From Bombyx mori (lineage: Eukaryota > Arthropoda > Insecta > Lepidoptera > Bombycidae): DNA of 64,000 bases. Position 1 is the stretch's first letter; every line of letters begins with the position of its first letter. The notes under the pieces are model-generated. The model did not search any database. It had not been told where the DNA came from and saw only the letters and a program-made list of their open reading frames with translations. Of this stretch, positions 1-13,099 are shown one piece after another. The stretch covers positions 8,997,501-9,061,500 of the forward strand of contig NC_085127.1 in assembly GCF_030269925.1 (NCBI RefSeq). Direction: 5' to 3'. The translations under genes and the position numbers were made by a program.

Positions 1-322
1 CTGGCATTGTTATAGTTACTTGTGTTTTATTTGCAAATGGACATCGAAATTTGAAGCTATTAACTTTTGTCTTATTTTACTAATAAACATAACGTTGGAG
101 ACGGCATTCATGTGGTAATATCTGTGGCCTACATTAAGCCCTTCATACGGTTAGGCACTGAGCTCGTGTACTTTCTATAGCAAAAAAAGATTCCACAAAC
201 TTTTACGAATAAGGGTTTTGCGTCTTTCGCAGGACACTTAATCTAACTAGTCGACTACTACATAACTACATATAACTAGGTCAGCTAGAACACAGCATCA
301 AGTATAAAATGTAAACTACCTA
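1..322. other. AT-rich flank without recognised feature
   Basis: No ORF, RNA or repeat that I recognise lies before the maT element. The TA at 321-322 is the left target-site dinucleotide of that element. Confidence 0.6.
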
Positions 323-1620
323 GTCAGGTCATAAATTCTGTCACATGTTTAATGTAAAATAATTGAAACAAGTTTATTCATTATGTAACCATTCATATAC
401 CAAAATGAACTTAACAAAACATAGATTCTTATGACACTAAAGTTTATTCAAAATGACCTCCGTGATTTTGAATACAGGCCTTCAATCTGCGCGGCCAGTC
501 GTCTATCGCAGCACGAACGAGGTCCATGTCAATATCGGCGGCTGCCTTAATCAAGGATGTCTTGAGTGACTCCAAATTGGGATGAGGCTTTGAGCACGCT
601 TTTTCCTCCAAGTGTTGCCATATCTTGTAATCTAACGGATTCAAATCTGGACTGGAGGAGGGCCAGTCTTCGTGCCGGATGAAGTCGATTTCACGCGCCG
701 CCAGCTAGTCTTGTGTGCTCTTCGCTCTATGAGGTGGTGCCGAATCTTGTTGGAATACCCAGTGCCTGTTATTGAACATGGTATGAGAAACAGGTTCCAC
801 AAGGTTCGTCAGGACTGTATTTTGATACACAACTGCATTCGTTTTTACACCTTTCTCACAAAAATGTACCTCTGTTAAGCCCCAATAAGAAACTCCCAAC
901 CATACCATGAGCGAGGATGGAAAATGACCTCGTTGGACACGCGGAATACGGTTGCTCGCTTCTTCACTACTATGTGCGTACACCTTATCATTTTGTTTGT
1001 TGTAGCTCTCTTCTACGGTAAAAATTTTTTCATCCGAAAAAAGAATTTCCCGATATTTTTTTCCCGCGTACCGCTTCAACAAAGCGCGGCATCTCTTCAG
1101 TCTCAGGTCCATTAGACGAGCATTCAAACGATGTCCTGTTTTTCTTCGATATGCCCGAAGCCCTAAGTCTTCATTTAACACCCTTTTCACCGTGGTTCTG
1201 CTTAACCCCATCTGAAGGGCCAACAGTTTCTGCTTACGTTTGGGATTTCTTTGAATACGCGCCTTCACAGCTTTTATCACTGCTAGATTCATAACAGACT
1301 GAGGGCGACCACTTCTTGACCTGTCATCTACACTAGAGTCTTCATTGTATCGTTTGATGGTACAATAAACGAATCTTTTGGTTATATTAAAATTTTTCAG
1401 TATGTTAAAAATTTGAATTGGCGCGTAACCGCAACGATGCAACGCAATAACTGCAACACGGTCTTCTTTAAGCGTCCACTCCATATTTAAAAATGAGTGA
1501 AAATTCTAAAAGTATACATTTTTGTTTCATGAACAATTCGAAATTCGAATTCAATAAACTTTTTTGTGGCAGCATTCTAAAAGAAAAGTTTTTACTGTGT
1601 GACAATACTTATGACCTGAC
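323..1620 (-). mobile_element. maT/mariner-type DNA transposon, copy 1 (complete ends, dead transposase)
   Basis: A complete 1298-bp Tc1/mariner-superfamily element. The left terminal inverted repeat reads GTCAGGTCATAAATTCTGTC and the right end, read on the minus strand, starts GTCAGGTCATAAGTATTGTC. TA dinucleotides flank both ends (321-322 and 1621-1622), as expected for target-site duplication in this superfamily. It carries a minus-strand transposase reading frame at 444-1484. A second copy with the same ends lies at 42542-47594. Transposition is cut-and-paste in family terms; this copy cannot make a full-length enzyme because of a premature stop. Confidence 0.92.
444..1484 (-). pseudogene. 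maT-family DDD transposase, inactivated by one nonsense codon
   Basis: The reading frame starts at the ATG at 1484 (MEWTLKEDR) and runs 259 codons to an in-frame TAG at 705-707. It continues in the same frame for 86 more codons to 444. The intact copy at 42663-43727 has TGG (Trp) at the stop position, in a QDWLAAR context, so a single G-to-A change explains the break. The N-terminal half is a paired-like helix-turn-helix DNA-binding region. The first two catalytic aspartates sit in FSDEKIF and QQDSAP. The third (NPLDYKIW) lies after the stop, so the truncated product lacks it. The second catalytic motif reads QQDSAPPHRA here versus QQDSAPAHRA in copy 2. No other frame damage is visible, so the copy is young. 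Confidence 0.9.
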
Positions 1621-1726
1621 TAGTTATAATGTAAACAATGTAGTTACGTATTATTGAGTAGCTCTCATAAAAACAAAATTAGGAACATTTTTTTTTCACA
1701 AGCGAGTTCTAAGCTGAAGGTCAATA

Positions 1727-2395
1727 AATATCATCATCATCATCATCATCAGCCCACAGTTGTCCGCTGCTGGATATAGGCCTCTCTTAATCCACACCAC
1801 TGAGCCCGGTTTTCGGCTCTCTTCGTCCACTTCTTGCCGGCCACCGTTCGGAGGTCATCGCATCAAGCCAGAGGGCGTCCCACGTTACGTTTACGTTATG
1901 TCGATGAATTTGGTTATCTGTCGAATAAACTCATTCCTGATTTTATCCTTCAATGAAACTCCGAATATGGCTCTTTCCATGGCTCGTTGAGCGACCTTTG
2001 AGCTGACGGACCAACTGTACTGTGAGTGTCCACGTTTCGGCTCCGTAAGTCATTACCGGTAGGACGCACTGGTTAAAAACTTTTATTTTCAGGCACTGTG
2101 GGACGTGCGATGAAAAGACTCCACGCAGTTTGCCGAATGCAGCCCAGCCCAGTTGGATCCTTCTCTTAACCTCCCTCTCGAAGCTATGTATACCCGTCTG
2201 CAGCGTCTGCCCGAGGTATAAGTATTCGTCAACAGCTTCAAGCGGGCAGCCCGTCACGATGATCAGACCCGGGCTTATATAACCATTGAACATAACTTTA
2301 GTTTTATCCATGTTCATCCGAAGTCCAATTCGTCGTGAAGAGTCTGCTAAGCCTTCTAGCATCCGCTGTAGATCTTGCAACGATTATGTAACGGA
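1727..2395 (-). mobile_element. 5'-truncated RTE-type LINE fragment (reverse transcriptase C-terminus and 3' end)
   Basis: Minus-strand translation of 1943-2380 gives the region after the reverse-transcriptase active site: a KTKVMFNG motif, the YLYLGQTL motif and CVLPVMTYGAETWTLT. These are typical of RTE-type ORF2 C-termini. Frame changes around 2005-2015 and between 1850 and 1945 break the frame. The conserved 3' sequence (around 1750-1850) ends at the left in a run of ATC/TCA trinucleotides (1731-1750), the simple-repeat tail expected for RTE elements. The fragment stops abruptly near 2395, consistent with 5' truncation during target-primed reverse transcription. No functional product is expected. 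Confidence 0.85.
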
Positions 2396-2590
2396 CGTGA
2401 CGTCAGCTGTCATGCCCTGCCGCCAGCCAAGCCGCCAAGCCATATTAACACGCCCCCTTCCGCCACCGCCACCGCCGCCGCCGCTGCCAGCCAAAGCCAA
2501 CGAAGGGGGGATAGTGTTAATAAAACAAGCCATGCCATGCCAGCCATTTCTACCTGCATTTTGCATTCTCGCACAAATAAAAGAACTTGT
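2396..2590. repeat. GC-rich block with imperfect inverted repeat around a CCG/CCA microsatellite
   Basis: Arms near 2445-2460 (tattaacacgcccccttcc) and 2501-2521 (read back as tattaacactatcccccctt) face each other across a CCG/CCA repeat at about 2459-2490. GC content is far above the surroundings. The 133-, 73- and 88-codon ORFs here are by-products of the microsatellite (poly-Pro, poly-Ala, poly-Gly). Confidence 0.5.
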
Positions 2591-3157
2591 CGTTAAGCTG
2601 CTGATTTTTATTGTCACATCAATTGCAACAATTAATAAATATATGTGCATATATTTAAATATATATTTAAAGATAAATCTTACATAGAAAACATTTAATT
2701 AATTCACTATTAATATATTATCCAAAAGATTTAGACATATAATCCAATACCAAGATTTTATTGTCCAATGATTGAAATCAAGACACACACATCACAGAAC
2801 TGTACTAAAACGGTCATTGTACGTTAGACAACAGACACTTGATTTTCCTACAGGTAACATGAGAAATTCTTCAGTGCTCAAGGCTTCGCTTCTACATAAT
2901 AATAATAAATAAATTTAGAATAATTATAACTTTACCTACGTCACATATTAACTTGGGATGTTAAGTACTTCGAATAAGTAATTCAAAAAATGTTATTAGT
3001 TGAACATAATAAAGAAAGTTTTTAAATAATATTATACTCGTGTTCAGTACCTATGTAGCTAAATTTATTGACTTACTCGTACAATAAAAGGTAGTAAGTA
3101 GTATTTTAACAACATTTTTTTAGAAAACTCAGTTTGATTTATTTAAGTTACATTTTT

Positions 3158-3408
3158 ACTGGTGGTAGGATCTATTGTGAGTCCGCACGGGTAGGTACCA
3201 CCTCCCTGCCTTTTTCTACCGTGAAGCAGTAATGCGTTTCGATTTGAAGGGCGGGGCAGCCGTTGTAACTATACTTATATAGACCTTAGAACTTATATCT
3301 CAAGGTGAGTGGCGCATTTACGTTGTAGATGTCTATGGGCTCCAATAACCACTTAACACCAGGTGGGCTGTGAGCTCGTCCACCCATCTAAGCAATAAAC
3401 AAAAAAAA
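3158..3408 (+). mobile_element. SINE family A, tail-only copy
   Basis: A copy of the dispersed module that opens with actggtggtagga and closes with acccatctaagcaataaa followed by an A-rich tail. More than a dozen copies occur in this window. It is non-coding. Confidence 0.85.
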
Positions 3409-4100
3409 CTTAGTTGCAGTTATCACTTTCATATCAAGTACAAACTTTAATTTTAATGTCTCAAATTATATTTTAAGATAATATTAGGTAGAAATTGATT
3501 TAAGGAAAACAATTAGTATTTAATTCTAATATCTAACTTTATTTTCACAAAAAATATCTAAGAATATTTAGAATATCGTATCCAAATTATTTCCATAAAA
3601 TAAAATTCAGTCAGGTATATAAAAGATTTTAATTTGTCTGGGATTCCAATTATCAAAAGATATTTCTCTAAGGTATTCGACCAAAACTTTCAGGTCGACC
3701 GTTATAGTTGAATGAGAAAACCTAACTAGAGTTTCTTGCTTTTCCCATTTGTACAATGACTTTAAAATTTTCTTCCTTTTTCATTTAATCGTATAATATT
3801 AGGTTTCAAAAGGTATATAAATAAATAAAGGTATGTACATGCATATGTATTTAGCCTGCATAACCTTGAATCTTTGAGTAAATATTGTTAACATGCTTTT
3901 AATTATCTTGACATGTATGTTAGTTTGTATGTAACGGAATCTTTGAATTTCATTGTCAGTACGTCAATTTAACTTAAAATTTTGTATACGCATCAAGGAC
4001 TGATGAAAATACAATAATTGTATAACTTTATTCCAATATCCTGAATATAATTATTCGGTAAAAAATATAAAATGAGTTCAATTTGCTATTTAGCGTGTTT

Positions 4101-4474
4101 TTAAGCTATTGCATAGCTTTTATCGCGGGCCTTGAGCGCGGCGACCGAATCATAAAATTCCGTAACGAAAAAAACCTTACACCCCTCACTCCGCCTACCA
4201 TGTAGCTTGCGTTCAACACATTCACATGTTGCGCTTGTGTAGTGTTTGTGAATAAGCCCGTGGCGTGACGTCACACTGCATGCGCATCATGAAAAGTTTG
4301 CCCATCTCTCTCTCGCGCGGTCTAGCTTATGAATGTGAAGGGGACAGTTAAGGTTTTGCTTTTATTAATGTTTAATATAGCGTGGTCTTGTTTTATTATT
4401 GTTTTAATATTAAATTATGATTGTCTAATTATAATTGCATAAGTTGATAAAAAATGCTATGCAATAGCTTTGCC
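4101..4474. mobile_element. MITE-like element with about 18-bp terminal inverted repeats
   Basis: The left arm aagctattgcatagctttt (4103-4121) is mirrored by aaaatgctatgcaatagctt (4451-4470). The roughly 370-bp interior has no ORF. The left part is GC-rich with CGCG and GCGC motifs, unlike the flanks. The structure fits a non-autonomous DNA transposon; the superfamily is not determined. Confidence 0.6.
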
Positions 4475-4499
4475 ACGCAGTTCCCGAGTGCCACACGTT

Positions 4500-6650
4500 T
4501 TTTTTTTGTTTTTTAAACTACACACCTTATTTATTTCTGAGGATTTTGCCATCATCTAATATTTCATTTTAGAATACATCAAACACTGTGTTATAATACG
4601 CGTGTCGAAGTTTTAGTCGCGCAGGCTTGTCTGGGACAAAAATGAGTTTGATTAAATCCGTTGAATAAGCAAGGTATTTAACGCATTTAATTATCGCCTC
4701 GTCTTTTCGTCTTCAATTACTAGAACATTTTCCGTTTATTCCAGCCATCGTATCATTTAATTAAACATCTCTCTCGTACCTACAAAGAATTCCGAATAAA
4801 GATGACTTACATAAACTATTATTTTGTTATTCTAAGCCAGTTATGGAAATCTTTTTGGTAACATCTTAAATACGTTACAAAAGCTATTCTAGTAACTTTG
4901 AAGATAATTGTGTTTCGGTACAGAATAATGGCTTCTCAATAAACACGAGTAATGCGAATTTAGTTCAGACAAAGGAGCCTTTGACCTTTATGAAGCTACT
5001 CAAACTCAATTGACTCTTTTAATATTTTCGGAATAAGTAAAGCTTCATAAAATGAAATATGTAGAGCTTCATAAAATCATGTCACTGCACAAGTGAAAGC
5101 CTTAGAATTCAATTGTACAATTTAACATCTAAATTTGATTTTACAGTCCAAGTTAAAGCGAAGTGGCACTGAAACTAAAGAAACTACTCCCATAAATATA
5201 TTTTTTAATACCAGGGAGCCTCATACCGGTTTCACTTGTTTCTCGAAAACAGGTCTTTGAATAATGAGATAGATTACTTTTTACCTGTCATGATTAGAAA
5301 TTAGAGAATTAGGTTCCTCTAATGTCTTAAAATTAAACTGTCATAGTCTCTCTTATCGGAAAGAAACATTGGTTTGCTATTTATTTAGATAGAATACGAG
5401 TATACTTTATGAGACAGCAATATTTAGCTTAGAAAATTAAAAAGAAACAACCGTACCAGAGTTCGTCTATTGACTGCTTTATTATAGTCACGGATACTTC
5501 GAACAAGCGAATAACATTCCGTAACATAAACTAAACATTAATTTACAACTCATTCATTGGTCTATATTCTAGTTAGTTATCTGCGTTACCCGCTGATCGA
5601 ATTCCGTTTTCGAAGAAAGGCTGGGAAATCTTATCCAGGCCGTACATTGTTAATTCACGAAATTTTAAATTGAGATAACGACAAATATAATTCATATAAA
5701 AAAAGGGTGCGTGTACTTATATACGCGCGTAAGAAGTCATACTTTATTTTCATTAAATTTATTTCTTTTTTTTTATTTAAATTTTAATCAATTTGAAAAC
5801 AAATCTATTAAACAACATCCTCAAATACGCATATTGGACATCCCTTTTCTTGACATCGTATAAATTCGGTAATTCTCGGTACGCTTCGGAAAGTTCACCT
5901 GCGGCTATATTCAGACTCGTCAAGTTACGTCGGTCGTATTGTAATGAGCGATTTAGTGGGCAACTTCATTCTGTTAATTTTGTGTCACGGTGCGCGCGCA
6001 TCGTAAATTTTCACTCTCATCAATTTTTCATAACGCGCCTAAAGAAGTATAACTTCAAAATACATTGTTTCCCGTTTAGTTTTATGTACTAGTTTCGTTA
6101 TAAAATGTCATGGTAATGCCCATGTGTTCGACAGATCAAAGAAAATCAGTAATAGGTGCTCCACTGCATCAATGTACTAGATGCAGAATACAATGCAGGA
6201 CAACATGGATAGTGAGAAGTCATATTGATCAACTCAACTCTGTGAACAGTGCGATGACGAAAAACACGTGAATAATTCACAAAATATCACAATTACGAAC
6301 CTAATAATTGTACTTTTTGGTTCATTATGTGTACTATCGGATCGCAAATGTTTACGTGGGATAGGGTTGAACGGTATTTCAAAAAACCTTTATAATCTCT
6401 GATTTACGCACCGCCCGGCTGACTGCGGCCGGACAATAAAAAGCAATTTATATTTTCCCGAGCACTTTTTTCATTAGCAAACAAGAATGACGTGTAAAAC
6501 AAGCGTTCGGCGTGACGAGGGTCCCAGTGAATAACCGAAGCAAGTAATTATCCAGTTACGTGTATGTAGATTGTAAAAAACCTGTAAGACGAATACCCAT
6601 GTTCGCTCATGACCTTGCTCGTCTTTATTAATTATTCGTTTCTTTTTATT
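4500..6650. other. AT-rich non-coding stretch, nothing recognised
   Basis: I see no domain-bearing ORF, RNA gene or clear repeat. An open frame at 5793-6092 (about 99 codons, beginning with a non-ATG codon) has no recognisable domain and is probably chance. Confidence 0.5.
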
Positions 6651-6656
6651 TACTGT

Positions 6657-6775
6657 TTAACCTGGTGTTAAGTTGTTACCGGAGTGACAGCGTGAATGCG
6701 GCCACCCTTGCAGCATGAGGCCTTTAGTAAGGCCATTAGTAATTACGCAAGTTGTGGGTTTGATTTTTTTTTAAA
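6657..6775 (-). mobile_element. Old, diverged SINE family A remnant
   Basis: Recognisable pieces in order: ctggtgttaagttgttaccgg, then taattacgcaagttgtgggt and an A/T-rich end. These match the family A tail and the start of its body on the minus strand, with the middle lost. Confidence 0.5.
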
Positions 6776-7629
6776 GTACATAGTTTTAAAAATAAGTGTC
6801 AGGTATACATTTCCTTAGAAAATAGGCATCTACCTAAGGGATAAAAATGTATCATAAATACAATTCATTAGAATAAATATCTCGTAAGAACATTCGAAAG
6901 ACAGTACAGGCTACAGTAAAATAGTCGCTATAGAAAATGACCCTTCACTATAACACTACTAGAATCATAATCTTGAGATATTTTAATAATAATATTGAGA
7001 AACTCGTTAACTAAAACCGCCACAATCAAAATTTATCTCATGATTAATGAACAATCTATCTAAAAATTACAAGATGATATCCATTAACTCGGAGAAGAAC
7101 TTTTAGAGTACTTAATAAAATACTTGGTTATTTCTATACAACATATTTCGTTTTAAGAAACCTCTGGTTGCGTATCAAAATCGTTATTTTCACGACACAA
7201 GTAACGTAGGTACTACATTTGTTGGAACATTTCCTAGTACAAAGGTATAAAGTCTAAGTCACAGCTCCTTCGGGATTCGTGATATATAGTACAATGAGAC
7301 ATCTAGATGGTAGAATCCTGAGATGTATGTATTACGAAAGTGTATATTCCCTCGTCCCGAACGCCGAGGAGCGCCGTACCGTAACATCACGTACTAAGCT
7401 CATTTATCATTCTACAAATATATAAGGGACGGCCCAGCGACGTGTGGGGACACCACGACACCTTCATTAATACATAGTGGCCAAGGTAAGTCAATACCTA
7501 TTTAGTTAATTGAAACTTAATTACTAGTAGAATTCCAATGCTAATTATATGCGACGTTGTATTGTGTTAAGCAGATAATCTATGTGATTACAAATTTGTT
7601 CAAGGTCGTTAGTAGCATAATAAAAAAAA

Positions 7630-8062
7630 ATGTGAGCCGTCACGGGACGCCTGACAGATGTGAAACATCGACATTATTTTGTAAAAGTAATATGCAGAAA
7701 AGAACAGATTGTGATAGGAACTAAATATGTCATAATGATAAAATAAAATATTACGAAAAAATAATTTGTTTTCAAGTAAAACACAGGTTATTTGTACTGT
7801 AGTAAACAAAAAACAACACTGTATACACTACTTTATTTATTTATTTTATTTAACGCCAGATCGAGTGGGAGAGAATCGCACAGTCGATTGCCCATGGCGA
7901 CGCGTCGCCACACCGTACACACTACTGCATATAGACTGTATATATATATATACCATCATATAGCGTGACGACGCGTCGCCACGGCATGCGTCGCCACGCC
8001 AGAAATCGGTTTTACGTGCGGCTATAGATGTTTCACATCAATAATAAAAAAAAATCTGTATT
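7630..8062. repeat. Inverted-repeat element with CG-rich palindromes
   Basis: Outer arms: cagatgtgaaacatcgacatt near 7656 and tagatgtttcacatcaataat near 8025 face each other. Inside lie a near-perfect palindrome tggcgacgcgtcgcca (about 7896-7911) and repeats of gcgtcgccac around 7970-8000, next to a TA run. Layout suggests a MITE; no ORF. Confidence 0.45.
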
Positions 8063-8328
8063 TCCATGATGGCTGTCGTATTGTCATCGACAGCTAGAAG
8101 TTTTGAGTATTTGGCCAGACATCCCAACTACTAATGCCTATAATGAATTATCGCGCTTATTACTTTCGTTGCTAATGGCTTGAACTATTCTGAGCACGTA
8201 TGGGTTGATTATACATTATATTTTTTTGGACAAAACAATGTTGCATTCCTACAGGAACAGAATAGTCGTGCAATTGAGGCTTTGATCACATCTCTCAAGA
8301 TGGATAGTTGCAATCATATCTTTGTAAT

Positions 8329-8573
8329 TTTTTTTTATTGCTTAGATGGGTGGACGAGCTCACAGCCCATCTGGTATTAAGTGGTTACTGGAGCCCATAC
8401 ACGTCTACAACGTAAATGCGCCACCCACCTTGAAATATAAGTTCTAAGATCTCAGTATAGCTACAACGGCTGCCCCACCCTTCGAACCGAAACGCATTGC
8501 TGCTTCACGGCAGAAATGGGCAGGGTGGTGGTACCTACCCACGTGGACTCACAAGAGGTCCTACCACCAGTAA
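8329..8573 (-). mobile_element. SINE family A, tail-only copy
   Basis: Minus-strand copy. T-rich tail at the left, then gcttagatgggtggacgag through ctaccaccagtaa, the common 5' boundary of tail-only copies. Confidence 0.85.
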
Positions 8574-9493
8574 GTATCTGCGTGTGTATGCAAATAAAAA
8601 ACTAATTTACCGTTAAAGTGGACATGTTGCAACCCCGTTTGAGAATAGCAAAGCTGTTTTATCCACGATTCCTATTCAACTCTGACTTCGATGTCCTATG
8701 ACTACAGGCATTGTTCCTCGGGTCCATCGGGTGCACGGCAAACTTGTTTATTCATCTACGCAATTTAAAATAAAGCGAGCTACCTGCTCTTCTTGTAGAC
8801 AGTAGTAGCAGTTGGCAGCTACCGAACAAATTTAAAGACGCAAGCCCAATAACCCCCTTAATTGCTCTTTGGGTGACTTTAAGCATCTTGAAAAGACCCA
8901 ATGTGAGGGTCCATCATTCACTGGTGATTAAGCCTAGTAAAAAATGGGTTCGGGTCCTTTGTAAATGTTTTAATTGTAAAGACAAAACTGGTGTTTTTAG
9001 ATTAAAAAAAAAACTGCACAGAATTTGACGACTTAATAATGATACTAACATCGCCAAATCTGTGGTGTTATATAGAACAACAATGGATGAGCCCTTCTTA
9101 TTTACGTCACAGTTTTGAACTAAAAGCTTATTCATTTGTCACGCCACCTTTTTGATATCCAATAAATCGTTCTTGAAGGTGTAAGAATTCTAAAAGGGGG
9201 CTCCAAAGGAAAGAAAAATATATCGAGCACATATAACTCTACTTGAATTGCAATGTTAACAAAAAATAATAAATTTACATTCAATCCGCTTATATCCCAC
9301 CGCTATCATTCCACACCAGAATTTTAGCAGTTGTGAAGCGCTCTGACTCCGGTTCGGCTCTAGAAAAATCATTGAAAAACCGTCCTGCAAGAGACGACTA
9401 ATTCTTGGAGAGCATCGAACGAGTCACGAGTTTTATATTCTCTGATTAGGGCTGTGCTTTTCTCACTATACGCTGGCACCAAAATAAATTATT

Positions 9494-9606
9494 TTTGTCC
9501 ATGTAGGCAGACGAGCATATGGCCCGTCTGATTCAAATGGCTACCGCCACTCATGGACGATCCCTATGGTACAGTCTAGCCGTTACCAACTGCTGCGTAT
9601 TCTCTA
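9494..9606 (-). repeat. Repeat family E fragment (SINE/LINE 3' end type)
   Basis: Contains gtaggcagacgagcatatgg and a degenerate ggtaacggcta core on the minus strand. The same family ends at 16640-16745, 37850-37975 and 62615-62705. Confidence 0.5.
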
Positions 9607-9609
9607 CAG

Positions 9610-11460
9610 ACCTAGCTTAAATAAATTCATGTCATATGATAAAACATCGAGAAGAGGTCTGAAATTGAATTTTCGAATTGTGTAAGCCATTTAACGCACG
9701 TTTGTTTTGATATGGTATTCTCACTTTGGGAATGCCGACAATCGATTAGAAACAGATGAGCCTCGCCCAACGTCATAGAGCTATAAAAAAATGGTGGGTT
9801 AAAAGTTAAATTTGGTGCAACCAACTGGGATGTAGACCTATGTTACTGATATGATGAAGCTATTGCTAAACTTTGCGAGCGTCAGACGAATGACTGGCAA
9901 AAGAGGGCGCATGCTCGGGAAAAATAAAGCGCTTTCATTTCTAAAACTAAGCCACTTCCGATAACCGAACCAGAAAATAACCTTTCAGTACATTGTTAAA
10001 CAAGTCACGTTGATTTCTCCTAATGGCCATAGAATTTATTGCATTTGAGTAGATACCAAATTGTAGAAGAAATTGCTACAAGGCAACAGTACTGTTTGTT
10101 GTGCTTCATTTATAAAGAACCTGTGAAAGACAATAACCCATATGCAATATTACCACAACAAAATGTTCGTTTCATTCCAACATCAAATAGATAAGCAAAG
10201 ACATGCTTCAACCGCGAACAAAAGCGGCAACATATCACGTTTTATTTTTAATCCCGTGAATATGCAAATACTTTAAAAGCCTTTGTTCTTTGAAGTCGAC
10301 AATTTATCACTAGGCTTTATCAAGGCAGTGAATGAGCACCGTGGTCGTGACAACAATAGGCATCTGTCCCGACCGCGTCAAACACCAAACTGTTTATGTA
10401 GTAGGTGTAAGGTGTTAGACATCGTTCTCGTAGCTCGTTGTTACATATAAAAAATAATTTTATTGAAATAACGCAATTAAAGTCCAAATTAGATGCTTAT
10501 AACGCTACTACCTACGCTATACCTATGAATTCAGACGTTTGTAGTATATTTCTGACTTTAATTGCGATATTTGGGCTGCGTAAAAAAAAACACTAATAAA
10601 TTTAATATCTCAGTGAATCTAAAAAAAATCTACCAGCCTTATTTGAGGTTACCGAGTTCAAAACACATCAAAAATTCAATAAATTCTAAAAAGTCGTGCA
10701 TTCTCTTAGTACCTGGAATTCGTTTGACGTGATAATGACCTCCCTCAATTTGAAATTGTTTGTTTTACGATACTCATAGATAGCAATATGTAAGCTGTTA
10801 GCCACCCCAGATTTTCATACCCTTCAAAGTGGAACATCCTTACGAGTAATAGTTTTTGTAATACTCATATAGAACTAAATGTAAGCGTCAATAAATCCCA
10901 CTCGTGTCATTCATTACATGCCTCTTATTTTTCATTCAAAATGTCGCAAGTTTGGCAACACGGGGCAAAAATAAATTATAGTAAAATAGCTTTCTTAAAA
11001 ATAAATTTAAAAAAATACCTACCAACGAAAATGCGAATGCGTCACTACTGTACAAAATAAAAAAGCATCAAACGATGAATAATTAGATAAGAGCGCTGAA
11101 CTAACAACCGACAACCGTCCTTAAAAATGAAACGTCAACCGGGTAAAGTGAGAATAATTGAATTAAAAACAGACAAAGGGAGAATATCCGAGTCGCGTTC
11201 GTTCTACGATTCGAATTGAGTCCGGTTGTAAATACAAGAGAACAAAACGGTTTGGCGACAAAAACAGGACACAACAAGAGCTTTACTTAATGTGAATCAT
11301 ATTTCATTTCGCGAGGTCGGGATTTCCGAGACCTCTGAACGTCGAGTCATTATATTTTCTATTGTAAATCTACGTGCAGTGCATTAAAACGAATTACGTT
11401 AACGAAGACGCTTAATAATAAAACATTTTATGTTCACGTTATTTTTTAAATAGTATCTGT
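9610..11460. other. Non-coding stretch, nothing recognised
   Basis: Only short ORFs without domains. No tRNA, repeat or splice-consistent exon seen. Confidence 0.5.
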
Positions 11461-11469
11461 TGAATAAAT

Positions 11470-11470
<1 letters not shown>

Positions 11471-11548
<78 letters not shown>

Positions 11549-11802
11549 CCTACCTATGCTGATAGCCTTGAGAGGCTATTTCAGCTTCACCCTAACGTTA
11601 GTAGGTGAGCTCGCGGGGCTCAACCGGAGAGTTGCTAACACTGACCCTAGCAAGAGCAGTGCTTCGCTGAATCTACCACCGGATCGGAAACGCGACCCAC
11701 TGAGAAGATCCGGCGAGAAACTCAGTGGGCTGTGTCTATGGGTTAGTTCGCTCGTCGAGCCCTTCGTCGCAAGCGACGGGTTCGACGAGGACGGTGACCG
11801 GA
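11471..11802 (-). mobile_element. Bm1-like SINE with 78-nt poly(A) and 8-bp TSD
   Basis: Minus-strand retroelement. The poly(A) appears as 78 consecutive T at 11471-11548, followed by the Bm1-like body with the ggatcggaaacgcgacccac and gagaaactcagtgggctg segments. The flanking aataaatg at 11463-11470 and 11803-11810 is an 8-bp target-site duplication, which fixes both ends. The open frame across it (poly-Phe start) is an artefact. Confidence 0.85.
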
Positions 11803-12569
11803 AATAAATGTGAAATAAAATTAGCGTTCAATCTTTTGTTTGATAACTGAAAATTGATTATTTGATATAAAAAAAAAAAAAAAAAAAATTAAAATCTATC
11901 GATACGTCTTTTTGAATTAGACTACTAACTGAAGAAGAAGAAGACGATATTACTAACTGAAGAAACATCAAATCGTCAATCAATACCTCCAGTTAATAAT
12001 TCAGATTAACTGATAGTACTGCAGAAGACAGAAGGTTGAGCTGTAACATATTCGCATTATGTATTTGCATGAGCGCCTTTTCGTAAAAACGCAATCATGA
12101 CACAGCAAAATTTCAAATCTCGCCAGTAATCCCCTAACAAATTGCCGGTCTCGTACAAATGGAAATGCTTGTACAAGTTTAAATTATGGCAATTCTTACA
12201 ATTGAAAACATTTGTAAAAGTAAGTAAAAGCAACAGGGCCAGCTGTATAATGGGCTTTCGGCGGGGAAAGTAATAGGAGTAAGTTTTTTGCACCTGCTCA
12301 CTTCTGATGTCATATTCAGTGTACCATACCGAAACTACGAAGCGGCGATTCACGGCGAACGAATCTTACAAACAAAGTTATTGGCTAAGTATATTATCAG
12401 ATTGGTTGATATGGATAGTTTTATTCATTCTTTTTGCTTTTTAAAAATATATTATAGTGATAATATATTGTAAATATATTGTAATATAGCAGAGTTAAAG
12501 TAAATTTTGTTATTTTTATTATATTGTTAATTTTTGGCTTCCTAAATATTATAAAAATAGCAATTCAGT

Positions 12570-13099
<530 letters not shown>

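Noticed and set aside
2286..2687. 133-codon ORF with poly-Pro
   Set aside because: Crosses an RTE fragment edge and a CCG/CCA microsatellite; no domain.
5793..6092. 99-codon ORF as a gene
   Set aside because: No ATG start, no domain, no splice context.
11460..11807. 115-codon ORF starting with poly-Phe
   Set aside because: It is the 78-T tail of a minus-strand SINE read as protein.
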